Position numbers and translations under genes: made by a program. Of a DNA stretch of 64,000 bases, positions 48,518 through 61,339 are shown piece after piece. The notes beneath the pieces are model-generated. The model saw only the letters and a list, made by a program, of their open reading frames with translations, ran no database searches and was not told the origin of the DNA. Each line of letters starts with the position of its first letter. Position 1 is the stretch's first letter. Origin of the DNA: Mortierella alpina (taxonomy: Eukaryota; Mortierellomycota; Mortierellomycetes; Mortierellales; Mortierellaceae); contig JANATF010000020.1 in assembly GCA_029449245.1 (NCBI GenBank), forward strand, positions 62,001 to 126,000. The letters run 5' to 3'.

Positions 48518-49418
48518 TCAAAACTTGAAGAACCCCTTGGTGCCAGCGTTGATCTGGGCAAAGCGATCACTGCTCCTCCACTTTTCGATCCTTGGGTGGG
48601 CATTCACGGTCTCCCTCAGCTTCCAAAGACCTGGGGTGGTCTCCTTCGAGAACAAGGCCTTGACCTGATCCTCCATCCCCACCGGCACCAAGAACTGGAT
48701 CCGATCCATCATCAACGCCGTCTTCAAATCCGCCAACGAGAACTCGTTGCCAATATAGTGACCCGTCATCTGAGCCAGATGCTTCTCATGCGAGGCAATC
48801 CAACGAGGAAGATGATCACGGTAAAACATCTCGGCTTCGGTCGTACGCTTGTCCAAAGGTGCAAACATCACCTTGAAGAACTGGTTGCTCAACGTCTCCA
48901 TCGAGGTGTAGTACCGGTCGACGAGGTGGGCCTCCCAAGAGTTGGAACCGAGGAGCTTGAACTTGTGGGCCAGGTGACGCTCGATCGCTTGGGCCTCGGC
49001 CAGCTCGAGGACCGTGCCGTCAGAGGTGGTCTCGTAGACGATAGGGAGCACGCCGAAGGGGGTGTCTTTCTGTGAGTGGCAAGGAAGCGGACGTAGAAAG
49101 AATAAGAGAGACAGAGAGAGAGAGAGAGAGAGAGCAATCACGTCAATAAAAAAAAGCCAAAGTGGATACAAGGATCGGGTATAGTGAACTTGTTTTCTTC
49201 ATTCTTACCTTCATGGCAGGCCAGTCAAGGGTGAGCTCTTCATACTTGGCACCGTGGTAGGCGAGCAACGTGCGGATGAGCTCTCCACGACCGTGGAGGC
49301 CAAAGTAGAGGAGCTGGTAGGTCGAGTCGCTCGAGGCGTCAGAGGCCTTGGCGAGGACCTGCGTGGGGGCCTGCGTGGCGACGGGGAGAGACGAAGAAGA
49401 CACGGTAGTGGCAGCCAT
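48518..49418 (-). CDS. glutathione S-transferase, sigma-like
   Basis: Exons 49418-49209 and 49069-48518 give 253 aa. After a 30-residue Ser/Thr/Ala-rich N-terminal extension, the thioredoxin-like domain reads YQLLYFGLHGRGELIRTLLAYHG, with the N-terminal Tyr as the likely glutathione-activating residue. Then come LDWPAMKKDTPFGVLPIV and LELAEAQAIERHLA, the E/S-A-x-A-I-x-R-Y/H glutathione-binding motif. The all-helical C-terminal domain follows (FSLADLKTALMMDR is the conserved hydrophobic-staple region). It conjugates glutathione to electrophiles or reduces peroxides; exact substrates unknown. Length is about 40 aa above the usual 210 because of the N-terminal extension. Confidence 0.88.
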
Positions 49419-50266
49419 TGTTGTAGAAAAAGGTGTTGGTGTAGATGTAGTAAGGTGTTGTTTTGGATGATGGAAACAAGACTGACAGCGTGGGATGCCC
49501 TGTATTTATACATTTTACAAAGCTGAACGAAAAAGCTGGTTTTCTGTCGCGTTGAAATGATGATGCACTTGATCCATTGTGCAGTCCTGCAACCCTTACA
49601 AATACTATTAGCCCAGCCCAAACGAGGAGTCCTCGAGCTGTGTATAAAATCCGTACCAGAGCACGGTGGCCAGTCCAAGAAGCTGGGTCTGTTGCCAGGA
49701 AAGCTGGCCACAAAACAGGTCCATGATGCACTGCGGCTGTGTGTCTGGCCAATGGCAGCGGTCGTCTACTTTATCGGCAATTGAATTGCATTTCCATGTC
49801 CAGCAGCCTCAAGCAACTCCGCGCGGTTCGATTTGTCAAAGGGTGAAATGAAATCGACGAGTGCAGCTGTGTTACAACAGGACCCTCGAATGGATGCTCT
49901 CATTGCTCGCCATCACCGCGCAGGAATACAACGTAGCAGGTACATGTCCCATCTCATAATCTAATAAGCGGCAGCTGGATGTGGCACAAAATAAAACCAG
50001 CTTTTCTCGACCTCTGCCCTGCCCAGCTCAGGTTAATAATAGCATGCCTCGCAAAACGACCCGCCGTGGCCGTGCTGATTCAGCCATGCAGCGAGGCGGA
50101 TGTGTAAGGGTGAGAGTATTTATTCCATGCGCAAGGGCTACCTTCACGCTAGCTAAAAGTACAGAGACGCGGCCGTCTCCAAGCAAAGGGCAACAACAGA
50201 AAAACAAAACAAGAACCATGGGCAGCCACTTCCCGTTGTCTTCTCTCTCATGACAAAGCCTCGCGT
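49419..50266. other. intergenic, GST promoter and UFD4 3' flank
   Basis: About 850 nt. Apart from the TATA-like element of the GST gene I see nothing that supports a gene. Confidence 0.45.
49503..49510 (-). promoter_or_regulatory. TATA-like box of GST gene
   Basis: TATAAATA on the minus strand 85-92 bp upstream of the GST ATG, a spacing compatible with a core promoter and short leader. Confidence 0.4.
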
Positions 50267-53200
50267 CTACGACAGATGGAAGCTGCCCTGGCCTTCCTCG
50301 TATGCCATTCTGAACTTGGCCAGAGTCACCTCCTTGCAAGAGTACTCTGGCATCTTGAGGTAGTTGGCGCACGTCATCACAGACGGCAGGTAGTCGTCCG
50401 CCCGTTGGGGGAAATGCTTGCACACAACCGTAAAGGGCGGGTGCAGGTTCTTGAATCCTCCAATAGGCAGCTTTGGACTACCCGTGATAAATTGCAGAAA
50501 CTGCCGTCGCTCCTCCACATTGAACTCGCTCATCACCTGCAGCAGGTTGATGAATGCAGGGCTGTCGCTCCGGAAGCCATGGTCGGCCTTGATCGAATCC
50601 ATGAGAGCTATAACAGACGCAGCATCCAACACACGATCAGTACGTCAATCGATAACTCAGGCACAGATTGCAGTAGAGCACACATATTATTGAGGGGAGG
50701 TAGGGGTGCGCGCACTCGTATAAATGTAGCAGACATTGAAAGCACTTACTCTCGTAGGACCAATCCTCTTCGCCAGAACCAAACAGATTGACAAGTTCTT
50801 CGGATCGAAATCCTGCCAGATCCAGAATGGAAAACACGCGATTGAAGCCCTCCTGGAAAGCTGCAACTTGAGCCTGGATGCCCCGACCCACCGTCATATC
50901 CACAGCCAAATCGATGTACTCTTCCACGTTGTATATCGTCACGGGTATGTTGGATCCCCCCGTCTATCATATTCAGGACACGAAATCGTTCACGAGTCAG
51001 TAAACAGCGTATGTCGCGAATTCACCCATACAAAAGATGCAATTGAAATCCGTACCTTGAGATCAATCCTTGAATAACCAGGCAATGTGAAATCGAGACT
51101 CATGTCTTCCAAGCGGGACCCGTCAAGTTCAATATTCTTCAGAGCCACCTCTCGCTCTTTGCTTGGGAGGTTCATGCCGTACACACGCTTCTTCTCCGCC
51201 ACAAACAACTGCAAGCTTCTTAACGACTGTGCCAGGACAGGATCAATGGACGCGACCAGCTGTAAGCGAGGCTTCCGGCTCCGGCTCAACAACTGGCTCA
51301 CAAACAGCGCTGACAGAGGAACATCAATGATGCGAGAGTCGAGCATAGCCTTTGCAATGAACTGTCCGAGTGACCTAAACAGCTTCAGGATTTTCCTATT
51401 CGGCACGAGGACGAAAAAAAAAAAAAAAAAAAAAAAAAAGAGCGGGAAACATTGTGGTCAGCAATTGTGACGAAGGCAACATAGAAGCCCAAACCTCTTC
51501 TCCATAATTTCATCAAGAGCGTTACTTTTCGTTATCCGAATGCACCTCGGAGCAGGCCATCGGTCTTGGGTAGAGTCCTTGTGGCGCCAAGACATAGTCG
51601 CTCAGCGCCTCCGAATCTGCATCGCGCCATAGTTTCACAGCTTTTTTGCAAAACTCCTTGGAGACAACCGAATAGAACTCAAGCGTCGGTCCCAATCCAG
51701 TGCCCACTTCGTCAAAATACTCCACCTCCAGCATTCCTTGGCTTGCTCCATAGAGTTCCATGACCTTCACTGCCGACTCCAAGGCCTTCTCTCTAGAAAT
51801 GCGCACCTTCTGTCTTTGGATGCGACCCAAAAACGTCTGTGAATCGTCTCGCTGGTCCGTGTGCCCGTTCCGCTGCTGTTGATTCTGCCAGCGCATGATG
51901 GATCGAGAAAAGCCAAATGCTGTAGACTGCAAATAGGTAAATCGGGTCTCAAATGGGAACAGGAACGGGAATCCTTTGATCAGTCCAACCGTCCAGTTCG
52001 GCAGACAAGAGCTCGCAACAATGAGTGGCTCCTCAAGCTGGCGATTGACTTTGGCCGAGATCTTGCTGTTGAAAAACTTTGAGGACTCTAGCGGTCGCAC
52101 AACCCTCAAGGATCTCGTATCCTCTGTCGCGAAGAACCGCCTCCAATCATCATTCAACCCATGAAGAACTCGCAACAGTCCCAGAATCGGTGCATAGTCG
52201 GCCTGCTGGGGTAGCTCCTTGGGCATCTGAGATGTAAACGTGAGATCGACATCATCCTGACTCTGAACGTGGGTTGCCTTCTCTGCCTTCTCTGTAAGAG
52301 GCGAGTCCACCCGCTTGAACTTGATAGGGTAGACGGAGGACCACATGCTTCTCTGTGAGGCAGACTTGCCTCCACGGCGCTCATACTCATGAATAGCCCC
52401 GTAAACTGTCGTGTCCGTGCTGATCGGTGATCCATGAAGAGAAAACTGGATATGCCATGGCGATGAACTCGGTGAGGACGCTGCAGTACTGTCGGCTTTC
52501 TTTGTTGGCGCCTTTGCGCTACGTTTCGAACGTCGGCGGCCATTCCCAGTCGATCCACTCTCGCGATTAGAATCTTGTGGACCATCGTTAGGAGAGGTAT
52601 GGGGTGTGTCATCCATCTTGATATCCGGGTTCACGTCGATGGAGGACGATTCGACACCCACAGTGCTGTGGACACTGGCTCTACGCTCAAATTCATAGTC
52701 CATGTCCTCAATTTCACTTTCGTCACTGTCGTTGCATGAGCCCTCAGAACAACTGGTCTCTGCTTGCCTATGCTCTTTAGTCGACGAAGGTTCCGGTTCC
52801 GGCTCCGCCTCGCCTTCCGGATTCTCATCGGCCGCGGGACTCGTCAGCTTCTGTAGCCTACTGCTGCGGCGCGTAACGGGTGGTGCGTCCTTTGTAGGAT
52901 CACTCATGCCCTGATCCTTGGAAGAACTATCCTCGCCAATCTTTCGACTGCTAGACGCCTTTTCCAACTCTATCTGCTTTCGCATCAGTTGTGATCGCAA
53001 ATACTCGTCCAATGTCCTGAAAGTGGCGATTGCATGAATGGATACCACCAAGTTCTGCAGTGTCGCAGGTGCATCCGTACCGTCTTCGGGCGAGAGTTTG
53101 AGCCTGACTTGCGTGGCAAGGCTTGATGACGGACCATTCCTAAGATCCCCAAGCGAGCTTTGCGCCGCTTCAACCTCGAATGTCTCCATGCGGGTCAGGG

Positions 53201-56200
53201 TCTCCTGTATCTTTGTCACGAGAATGGTGAGGGGCCTTTCCACGTTATCCGCCTCTTCCTTGGAAGACATTACGAATTCTTCAATAAAGACCCGAATCCT
53301 GTCCTCTCGACCAAGTGCTCCAGCAAAGTCGGATTCAGTGAGGTATCGCAATAAGGCCGGGATAAGTCCACTGGTTAAGAATTCAAAGGATGTGATTCCG
53401 ATCGCTCCGACTCGAGACAAGTACCCAGCCAACTCCTTGACGGCCCCAGGGTTTCCTAGCGACTCGGCCATCGTCGTGAGATCTGCCAATACTGACGTTG
53501 TCTGATGAGTTTTCCCTTCAACTACAGGGTTGTTTTGAAGTTTTTCCACCAACAATCTTGACCGCTCAAAGATCCAGTCCTTTGTTTTTCCAGCGCCCAA
53601 GCCTCGTTCGTCCTTTGAGGCCGTGAACACGGAACGAGATCCGCCAGCAAAGAAGCGCTGAAGAGTACGAAGTTGATCCGTAGTCGATCCCGAGGTACTT
53701 GAGGACTGCACTGTGCTTGAGACGTCGCCTGAAGCTGACAATGAGGAGCGAGACCAAGTCTCTTCGAGCTCGCTCTCGATCGCGTCCAACTGCTCGTTCA
53801 TGGTCTGTTCGCGATCTGGATGGTCTCGCATGGTACGTAGCTCTGTCATCAATCGCATCAGCTTTTGACTGACAGCGGCCACAGACGACATATTCTCAGT
53901 GATCGAGTCGGTCAAGTCGGAAGGTTGCACTTGCGCTGGCGCACTTGTGGTAGTAGTGTCGTCACTTGACTGAGGCTTAACCGTTGTCTTTTCGCCCTCC
54001 TGTGAGGATGCTGGCTCCTTTGATTCCTTGGAAAAGGACAGTTCAACGCCAAGACATGCCAGCTTTGAGATTTCAAATGTGGCACCTTCGCGCTCAAGGT
54101 AGGAGCGGTACAGCAGTGGCAGCTTTGTCATGAGAATGTCGCAAATTTGGAGTGCCGCCACTACGAGTGACTGATGTTCTTGTTGGGCCAGGATAACGGC
54201 CAAGAAGCTGGCTAGTTTGACGTCCTAAATTTTACAGGGAAAGGCGGGGGTTTAGTTCCAACTTGGCTCAGTCGCCATCAACACGGTAATTGGCAGATTG
54301 AGAAGGCAGGGGAAGGGAGGTTTAAACTTACCCTAAGAGCGGTCGTAAGGACGTTATCGCTGGTGAAGTGCATCAGCCTTAAAAGAGCGTGGATGGCGCG
54401 CTGTCGAACCTTGACATGGACCGTGGATGAGTAGACCTCAATCAAGGTAGGGATCAAGATTCTGCTTAGCCGGAGGGCGCGATCCGGATGTGCTGCCAAC
54501 AGCTCAACCCTCCTGTCGACTTCGGTGTTTGTCGCTGCGCTACCAGTATCCAAGTCTTCGCTATTGGCCGCTCGCTTATCACTGTCCGTCTCCTCCTTTC
54601 TACCTCGGTACCGATAGTCTGTATCGAAAAGAGGATCCTCTATCGAATTTTTTTTAGGTAGTAGAGGCATGTTAGCGCAAGATGTCAATGAAACAAGGTC
54701 GAGTTTCAAGTCTGCTGCGCATGATCTCGATCGACTCAACGAACAATGACTTACTCTTTGGAAGAGGAGGTAGCAACTCGGTAATGATGCCTAGGATCTC
54801 AATAACTTGATCTTTTGAACGGGAGATGCTGGGAACTTCTAATCCGCCGTCCTCCGTATCAAATGATTTCGGGGCAGAGGTTCCTGTGAGAATAAGAAAC
54901 AGCGTGTCCACAATGTCCATCTCCAGCAGGGCAAAGCCAAGGACAGGTGAATGTTCTGCAATGGTTCCCAGGAAGTGCAGCAGATGGGTATAAATGTTGG
55001 ATCTAAATATTACGAGCAATGAGGAATATCAGTCACCACTGATCTGCACAAATGCTGCCAGTAAAAGTCCCCCTGCACTTGTGAACTGACAACATACCCC
55101 ACGCCCTTGGAGTTTGGTGATAGGACAAACAGAATTTCTCTGAGGACGCTCTCTGTGATGATCGTCTAGGGAAAAATAATAAGGGTTCGATTAAGAAATA
55201 GAATCACGGTGGAGGTGTGTCGTCCATGATGGACCGCCGATAAAAAGCACTGGCAAAAGGCGAAAAAGGTTACCTGCAGATTTGAGGGCTTGGATTTGTA
55301 ACTGTCTGCGAGTCTGACAAAGCAGAGGCAGGCCTGCTCCACGATCTTTTGGTCCGATGCTCGAAGCAGGTTTTCAAGGTTTGACAAAATATCCTGGACC
55401 ATGGAAATGCTGTCGTGCTGAATTCCTCTGCAGCAATTCGCCGCTGTCTTGACCGCCGTCCGCTGTACATTGGTCGGGAAAAAGTCAAGGAACATCAAGA
55501 CGGCAGCCAGCCCACCTTCCTTCACAACGGCATGTGGATATTCCGATGATATCTTTTCTAGGGTCTAACGGACGTGATTGGAATTTGTTAGACAGCTGAC
55601 TCACGTCGTGCCCGATGCGCTGACGTATTTTCTGGCAAAAATGAAAAAGAAAACTTACAGTCAGAGATTGCTCCGCGAGGTCGATATACTGGATCTCGAT
55701 CAGCTTTGAGCAGAGGATTGGAACTGCTCCGCCGTAGACCACGCTTCCAACCGATGCGGGCATGGCCTCCATCAGGTTTGACAAACAGCGACAGGCGAGG
55801 AGCATCATCTCGGCATTATCGTCGCCATCGCCAGAACCTCGTAGTAATATGACTAGTTCCTTGACAAAAGCGTCGCAGCTGAAATATCCAGCGAGATTAT
55901 CCTCAGTGGCCATCGAGAGCTGCAGTGCCAGTTCTTGGAGAGCGATGAGCTGAAGTGATGGATCCTCGTATGCGCGTAGATTGGCGAGAATTCCTTTCAG
56001 TCGAGAAGACCCTCCTGAGATCATGCCGCCCAAGCTACCTCCCGAAGAGAAAAGTCCGTCGTGGTCGTGATGGTGCTGATCATATTCCTCCTCGTCGTCT
56101 TCGTCATCCTCTGCATCCTCATCGTCCTCGTCCTCCTCCTCCTCCTCGTCTTCGTCTTCATCCTCTCCATCGTCGTCATTGCCCGCGTCATGTTTCTTGT

Positions 56201-57023
56201 GTCCTTCTTCATCCTCGGTTTTATCGTCCTCTGCGTCATCCTCGTTGTCCTGCTTGTCAGGGTTCTGGGCTTCTTGCATGTCCTGGTCTTGGTGTTGGTC
56301 ATGTGTCTGCGCAGCGGTCTCGGCCTCCTGTTCTACGCTGCCCACTGCTGCTTCACAGTCATCAGGGGCTCCCGAGTTGTCGAGCACAGTGTCGTCTTGA
56401 CAGAGGGACGAGCAGTCCTCAGGATCCTTGGAAGTGGGCTTGGTGCAGGGATTGGAGCGCTTCTGAGACGTGCTCATTTTTGACTGCCGCATAAACGTGG
56501 CGATGCCTTGGGTTTGCTTCCGGTGCCGCCCAGTCGATCGAGTTCGAGTTCGAGGTACCGCAGGCAAGGGGGTGTATGCTGTGTTCGAGGGTGGATGTGA
56601 GGGCGGGTTCAGCCGCGGATGCTTGGATCGATGACTGCTTTCTGATTTGAACTCGCCACCACTGCGGCTCTGAATGTGGCTCTGGCTCTGACTTTGGGTG
56701 TAGTTTTGGCCCTGGTTAGGTGCGAGGTCTTCTTGACTCTTTCGAGAAGCTTCTGGCCAAGTGCGCTTGCGAGTGGTTGACGAGGAATGCAAAGATGCTG
56801 CGGTGTCGTTGGAGAATGGAGCGCTGCAGGTGCCGTCGATGCCTGCTGAGAAAGTGATGTAGTCCTGTCTTGCGGCGCTGGAGACCTTGGCTTGGTGGCG
56901 GGTGATGACGTGCGAGGTCAGAATAGATGGTGCGACTGCGGACGATGAGGACCAAGAAGACGAGCTTGATGCGGGCGGGGTTCTGCGGCTGTGAGGGAGA
57001 GGAGGGTTCGGCCGAGGCGGCAT
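50267..57023 (-). CDS. UFD4: HECT E3 ubiquitin ligase UFD4 (TRIP12 family)
   Basis: Nine exons, 57023-55659, 55564-55274, 55165-55098, 55002-54755, 54639-54332, 54224-51526, 51395-51056, 50963-50750 and 50607-50267, give 1957 aa. The N-terminal 270 residues are low-complexity with a long Asp/Glu tract. Armadillo-like repeats follow (LANLRAYEDPSLQLIALQEL, YIDLAEQSLTTLEKIS, GGLAAVLMFLDFFPTNVQR). A Ser/acidic middle precedes the HECT domain: SREKALESAVKVMELYG, EVGTGLGPTLEFY, LGQFIAKAMLDSRIIDVPL, then LPSVMTCANYLKMP with catalytic Cys about 1924 and a typical C-terminal tail. UFD4 polyubiquitinates ubiquitin-fusion and N-degron substrates. No WWE domain is seen. The ATG is taken at 57023; the frame is open further upstream without ATG, so a 5' exon is possible. 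Confidence 0.9.
51414..51439 (+). repeat. poly-A (poly-T in transcript) run in UFD4 intron 6
   Basis: 26 consecutive A on the + strand, thus poly-T in the UFD4 pre-mRNA, ending about 19 nt before the exon 7 acceptor where a polypyrimidine tract is expected. Confidence 0.9.
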
Positions 57024-57787
57024 CAAGGAGTTGATTTGTGGTGATGGAGTCGAAGCCGAGTCAGGACAGGAAGCGCCGTTGATGGCCAGCAGAATATGGG
57101 GGCGATATTCCGGGCCAGGAATCAGCAGGCGACCACGGGATCGAAAGGGGATGGAAAGGGGATTAGCAAAGGCGTATGGTATGGGGCAGGCGGGGCAGGT
57201 GGAGCAGAAGAAGCAATGGTTAGGATGCGTTGTTGTTGTTGTTGTCCCCTATTTTGCGTCAACTCGTGGCTCGTGTGATTGTCTGTGTGATTGCCTGTCC
57301 AGTGCACGAGCAAGCACCAGCAACAAGGGCACGCGGGGGTGGAATGGAGAACAGCGGCTGCAAAAGGTGCAGATGCACTCGTGTGGAAAAAGAAGGGATC
57401 TGCAGGCGAGCAGAAGGAACGAGCAGGTGTGTAGGGAGAACGAGATAATGTAGAGAGAGAGAGAGAAGAGAGCGGAAAGGGAAACAAAGAAGAGGAGAAA
57501 AGGAATGAAAGGAGAGCGATGGCCAATGGGACGAAATAAGCGCGCGAGCGTACGGTCTCCGTACAAACTTTACCTGCGATGGTGCGGAGTGCGGTGGGAG
57601 ACGGAAGGCGATGGGATGGCAAGCAGGGCGGATAGGAAATAAAGAAAAAGACGAACAGCAAGAGAAACAAAGACAAGAAAAAAAGGGTCGCTCAGCTACC
57701 ATCGGGTACTCATCACCTCATAGCACAGGAAGGAACGAAAAAAGGAGCACAGATGCTGGCAAGCACGCGCATCATACACTTCTTCTG

Positions 57788-57810
57788 CACACACACACAC
57801 ACACACACAC
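57788..57810 (+). repeat. (CA)n microsatellite
   Basis: About eleven CA dinucleotides upstream of UFD4, read directly. Confidence 0.9.
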
Positions 57811-57931
57811 CGCGCACCGCCCCCACAAGCACAGGAGTGACCCTCGTTGCTCAGGACGGGAGGCGGGAGGCGGGGACTGCAAGGGAATGCTGTAAAAGGG
57901 AATGCTGCAAGGGAAAGCAGCAAAGGATGTG

Positions 57932-58585
57932 TTACCTGTTTGCAGCAGCCCTGCTGGCATGACTCCTGCCATCTTGCGTGCTTGAGCTGGCGGATCCCAT
58001 GTCCACTCGTGCTGCCACTGCCCTTGCGCTGGCCACTTCTCCGGGGGTCGTTCCTTGAGCAACGGCGTCCGCCTCAAGCCTGCGATGCTTTCCACTTGCA
58101 CCATAGGAGCCGTCATCTGATGGCGGTGGTAGCGTAAGGACTGTCTGGACAAGTCGCCGACACGAACCGGACTCTGCCAAGGCCATGGACTGCCTTCTCT
58201 TTGAAATGGCCTTGGTTGGGGGCATGATGGCTGTTCCAGCTTCGAGAGGTCCAGGTGCTTTATTCGATGCAATATGTCGAGCGCTGGCGCCTCGGTTCGA
58301 CATTAGGGCTGACCTCGGCTCTTTGAAGCCTGGGCTCATATGTGCTGACTTCTGAGGGTGAGGTGATCGTTTGGTTGATGTTGATACCATTGCGGTGGTG
58401 GCGCTCATGTCGTCGTTCCCGCCTGCGAGGTTCTTTTCGTTGGTATCCGCAATATGCGCGCCTCCGAGCCTCGCGATTTCTAGAGTGGAGTCGCTCATTC
58501 CCGAATGTGTCCTATCGTCTGGATTCAAGAACTCCTTCTTATACCTGGACTTTGTCATCCCTCGTGCGACGGAGCTCAGCCTCAT
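57932..58585 (-). CDS. doubtful ORF: hypothetical protein or 5' exon of UFD4
   Basis: An ATG-started frame of 217 codons, rich in Ala, Ser, Arg and Met, with no recognised domain. It ends near a GTAACA donor-like site (57935), so it might be a 5' exon of UFD4: animal TRIP12 also starts with a long Ser/Ala-rich basic region. However, I could not find an acceptor that joins it in phase to the UFD4 frame. It may equally be a chance frame in a GC-rich leader. Confidence 0.25.
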   Translation of the reverse strand: MRLSSVARGMTKSRYKKEFLNPDDRTHSGMSDSTLEIARLGGAHIADTNEKNLAGGNDDMSATTAMVSTSTKRSPHPQKSAHMSPGFKEPRSALMSNRGASARHIASNKAPGPLEAGTAIMPPTKAISKRRQSMALAESGSCRRLVQTVLTLPPPSDDGSYGASGKHRRLEADAVAQGTTPGEVASARAVAARVDMGSASSSTQDGRSHASRAAANR

Positions 58586-60967
58586 GGGCGCCGTGGGAGG
58601 GGGGTGCAGTTGGAGCCTGGTTGAATTCTGGCGAGGGGTGTCGATCCTCCTGTCAAAGCCTAGATGGGTCCTCGCTTGTTCGGACCGAGATTACAGGTCG
58701 ACGGCTTGCCAGGGTGTCGTAGGAAACGAGAATGAGCAGTAGGGCGACAGGATTCTGATTGGTCTTTCTGGGATGGATGCATCAGACGCAAACCTGCAAG
58801 AGCCCCATGTCACCTCATTCAGTCAGCACGCGAAAAAGCAGTCCTCTGAACCTTAACCTCTTTGTGCAGACCTGCGGGATGGTCGATGGTTGTGTCGAAT
58901 CTCGAGACGCTTCCTGGTCAGGCATTAGCAAGCCCTAGGTCCCTCCCCTATAGTCTCACTGACACGCCTAGATTTTCTGTTGTTTGTAGTGAGTGGCACG
59001 CCTAGCGAACCATGGGTAAATACACCGCCTATCCCACTCGGGCCAACGGGCCACCCACGCACGTCCTCGAAGCTCCTGGATCTCGGCTGCAGGCGGAAAA
59101 TCTGTGCGCCGCGTTTATACATGGTCGAGTACATGTAGTCGACGCCCTACTCCTACCTACGGTACTACTCTACGGTCTTTGGTCTATTCTGGTCAAGCCT
59201 TGCAATTCGAAACGCCTGTCGCTGTTTGAAAGGCCACGTTTTTTCTATTGAGAAATTGGCAATTTCGAGCTTGGCCCTAAGAATAACACACCTAACAAAT
59301 ATGTGTATCATCGTCATGGGGAGGGCTCTCGAGTCTAGATTGGGCAATGTGCTGCATGATTACGGTGGCATACACACTGATTCTGGGATCGGATGTTGCC
59401 TTCTTGGAGGAGAGGACTTTTGACATGAAGCACGACGGTGTATCGATCGCCACTGGCATTTACAAAGTACTGACAGTGTGTCGCTCTCCATGAACAAGAC
59501 AGGTGTAACTCTCAAACCACGTACCTGTCTCTGTTAGACCAAGCGTCAGTGGCAGAGACTACAGTAGATACAGATACAGACTACTGTACTTTGAAAGGCA
59601 CAAGGGTTGGACTAGGCCGGGAGCGAAAGACCATGCACTGTCGCCCAACCGAACCAATAGCAAAAGGTGGTACTTACATAACCCAACCAACCAACCAAGA
59701 AACCCCGCTTCAAGTGCGATTCGTGTCCTGTTTGTGCCATGCCGCATCCTGCCACGTTTCCGAAGAAGGTTTAAACTCCCTTGTTGGTGTCGCTTGATCA
59801 ATGTGCTAATGTATCCATGGTGGGGTACCAATGGTACAAGTGATGTTTCGGCTGTACGCTTGTTTTTGCTCGCTCCAACGTTGCCACTATGATCTGGATC
59901 ACACTGCCTTAGCGCTTCACGACTGGCCTTCTGCGGTCTACATGTACAGTACCAGCTTACTCTGTCACGTTGTGCTTTGTTTGCTGTATAATTGCTCTCC
60001 AAGAATGGAGTGGGGTGCCTCGCTTTGGGATTCGGGTCATTTGAACCCCAGCCAATACTTCAGCCAACACTACCAGCCAGAACTCTCTTTTAAAGTTCTA
60101 GCCAAAAAACCGTACCATGCAGCCGCGACCATTGCACGCCGTCAAGAGTCATGTTGCATTGGACTCGTACACTTTGCCAACATCCGTGGCAAAGTAGACT
60201 ACAAGTCTGTGTATCTCTTGCTGAACGTGTATTGAACCTAGCATGCGTTGGCTATGTCTGAGGAATGTTGAAGCGTTGCAAGACCTATTGGCTTGGTAGT
60301 CTACATACATTAGGGAACATAAACAAGTGATGAGCAAACATGCATGCATCCAAACTTTCGCAAGCTCAGCCTCGTTCAATACTCTCAACTCTCTACCGAT
60401 TGCGCATCCCATCCCTGCACAGTGCTGCTGCACGCTGCATGCACGTACTGTACAGGCTACGGTATCATCGGTTTGTCACTAGTATGGCAGCTGTCATCAC
60501 CACGTTCGAGTCACCCATTGCTAAAATACACAATGCCGAGCTGCATGTTGGTCTTGCGTCCTCACAGCCTCACGCACAGCCAATCGTCTGACACCAACAC
60601 CCATTTTTATTTAGCAATTACCACATACCACTCATCCTTGCTGCTGTTCCACGGCTCGAATGGACTCACCCCTCCCAGAGTAGAACCTGGGAGGCCACTG
60701 TGCTCGGCGGTCGATGCTCTGTGGCCAGGCCACGGCGTTTCCATTGAGATCCTTCGAATCAGTGTCAGGTCAGGTACCGCAATAGACTACTCGGGTTCAG
60801 TAGTGTGCCCATACCAAACATAGACAACCGCTCTCTCAGGCGGGCGCAGAAAAAAAAAAAGACACAAGCGATGATGCCACGCTGCGTTGGCTCTTCGTGC
60901 TCTCAATTTGATTTTTTTTTCTCGTTCTCTTTTGTCTACTTCTCCGCGGCCTGGCCTAGACGTCTGG

Positions 60968-60975
60968 TATATAAG
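60968..60975 (+). promoter_or_regulatory. TATA-like box upstream of small basic protein gene
   Basis: TATATAAG followed by GGCGG, about 365 bp before the ATG at 61340. The sequence between is T/C-rich, like other leaders in the window; a leader intron is possible. Confidence 0.4.
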
Positions 60976-61339
60976 GGCGGTGGTGGGATGCTTTTCTTTT
61001 CTTTTTTTTCTTTTCTTTCTTGCCCCCCACTTCTCACGTTGTTCTCTTTCTTTTCACCTCCTGCATTCTGCCTCCCCCATCTGAACGCAATCTTATTATA
61101 CAAATACCCCACCCCGAGAACTAGCGCTGCACACCACCCAAGTAGCTCGTGCCTTTCTCAAGTACAACGTGTCTCCTTTACAACCCCCCTATTTCACGTT
61201 GCTATCCATCCCGCCACACCGGAAATAACTTGACATCCATTTAAATACGGCCTCGTTCTGCTCAACAGCCTCACGCCTCGACCTTCAAAAGCCAAAAAAA
61301 AACAATCCAGCTCTGTACGACAGATACCCATAGACAACC

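Larger units (their letters stand above)
57024..61339. other. gene-poor region between UFD4 and the small basic protein
   Basis: About 4.3 kb. Apart from one doubtful minus-strand ORF (58585-57932), I recognise nothing coding. A (CA)n run lies at 57788-57810, CCAA repeats near 59686-59699, and a TATATAAG with a long T/C-rich leader precedes the next gene. The part from 58800 to 60800 has stops in all frames at short intervals. Confidence 0.45.

Noticed and set aside
57122-57676. 184-codon minus-strand ORF upstream of UFD4
   Set aside because: Phe/Leu/Ser/Pro runs from pyrimidine-rich leader; out of frame with UFD4 and no motifs.
59559-60002. 147-codon minus-strand ORF in the gene-poor region
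   Set aside because: No recognisable motif, composition unlike neighbouring genes, no promoter or splice support.
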